A DNA stretch of 20,094 nt from NCBI GenBank assembly GCA_002633005.1, contig NMRA01000111.1, forward strand, positions 899,382 through 919,475, read 5' to 3'. The position numbers and the translations under genes are program-made. Below the pieces are notes generated by a model, which saw only the letters and a program-made list of their open reading frames with translations, had not been told where the DNA came from and did no database searches. The DNA is from Phoronis australis (Eukaryota; Phoronida; Phoronidae). Positions 19,354 to 20,094 of this stretch are shown here, piece by piece. Position 1 is the first letter of the stretch, and each line of letters starts with the position of its first letter.

Positions 19354-19704
19354 TTATTCTGTGGCCACCGGTAATTCAAAATGTGCAAAAATCCATGGTG
19401 TGTACTGTTTAATGTCACTAGGGGGTGTATTGAAATAAACGTCAGCCGTGGTCGTCACGGCAGGAACCAAAGTGCTACATATATGCATGGGCGGTGCACC
19501 ATAGGGGAATCCTTTTAGCGGTTTGACAGATAGTGAGACGAACTGCCAAAGACCGAACTCGTAAATAATAACGACGACCTCTAGGTAGCGCAGAATCACT
19601 GAGTCGAATCCATCCGAAAATGGAAATAGGTGATAGTCCGTAGCTCCAGACTTTTTCATCCCGATATGACCATGACAGGGTGGCAACTTCGTTTTCCCTG
19701 TGTG
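19354..19704 (-). other. Weak open frame ending in AATAAA
   Basis: A frame of about 117 codons opens after a TAA on the minus strand near 19707 and ends GPVATE-like at TAA 19356-19354 (last residues LPVATE). The stop codon lies inside AATAAA. It starts without an ATG, so it would need to be an exon, and the upstream acceptor is poor. The translated text (SDGFDSVILRYLEVVVIIYEF) matches no family that I know. Confidence 0.2.
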
Positions 19705-19706
19705 AT

Positions 19707-20094
19707 TAATTATATCCTCAAGAATATGGTATCCGAAAAGTCCCCACGCTTTTTAAGAGTGACTCCATATAAAAACCAACAGGTAGAGTCTATACCCAAA
19801 ATCGCCGATTTTTTTTGAAACTTAGCACATGAGTTTGATTTGTTGAGATGTAGAAAAACCTCACTTTTTAAGAATTTTCATTCATTATTTTTCTTTTTAT
19901 GACCTGTACCTCCATTTTGCAACAAAATTGGGCGTCGAAGTAGGCATGTTTGAATGCATTTTACTAGCATGTATGATACGGTCAAAACAAATGAATAATA
20001 CGAATTGAAAGGGCAATGGCTGAATAATGTAATGGCATAACTTTCAAAATCCATTTTTAAATTTATACGTTTTGAATTTGTGAGGCAAAAACGG
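19707..20094. other. Right edge, nothing recognised
   Basis: AT-rich sequence with short ORFs only. Confidence 0.5.

Overview
The window reads as intron-containing, AT-rich animal DNA. The best guess is an anthozoan cnidarian (coral or sea anemone). That guess rests on a multi-exon AQP4/Big-brain-type aquaporin with canonical GT-AG introns, a tRNA-derived SINE-like head, a broken THAP zinc-finger gene and many decayed inverted-repeat elements. The taxon is an inference; no single marker proves it.

Only one gene can be assembled with confidence: an aquaporin on the minus strand, coding from 8383 down to 5295. Its four coding exons (8383-7890, 6566-6365, 6171-5973, 5638-5295) join in phase to give a 412-residue channel. 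It has two NPA boxes, a water-type selectivity filter (F107, H229, A238, R244), and a long acidic, tyrosine-rich cytoplasmic tail. The tail carries an NPxY motif and ends in a class I PDZ-type terminus (S-N-V). A non-coding first exon ending at 8578 and a 129-base 5'UTR intron are likely. A poly(A) signal lies at 5173-5168.

The rest is intergenic or intronic. Left flank (1-5150): no gene I can support; it holds several strong short hairpins, a tRNA-derived SINE-like sequence near 3533, a poly-G run, and a ~585-base stretch bounded by diverged inverted repeats (3785-4369). Centre (8.6-16.2 kb): mostly unremarkable, with a block of short tandem duplications at 9.5-9.8 kb and an ~85-nt hairpin at 13.4 kb.

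Right flank (16.2-19.3 kb): a patchwork of mobile-element debris. It includes a CTTAAG-rich repeat, five copies of the 12-mer ATTTCGCCAAGT in inverted arrangement, a frameshifted coding-like segment, a tandem acidic-coding repeat, and a ~665-base element. That element has near-perfect 21-bp inverted ends enclosing the starts of two convergent broken genes, one of them a THAP domain. The last 800 bases hold one weak ORF and otherwise nothing recognisable.
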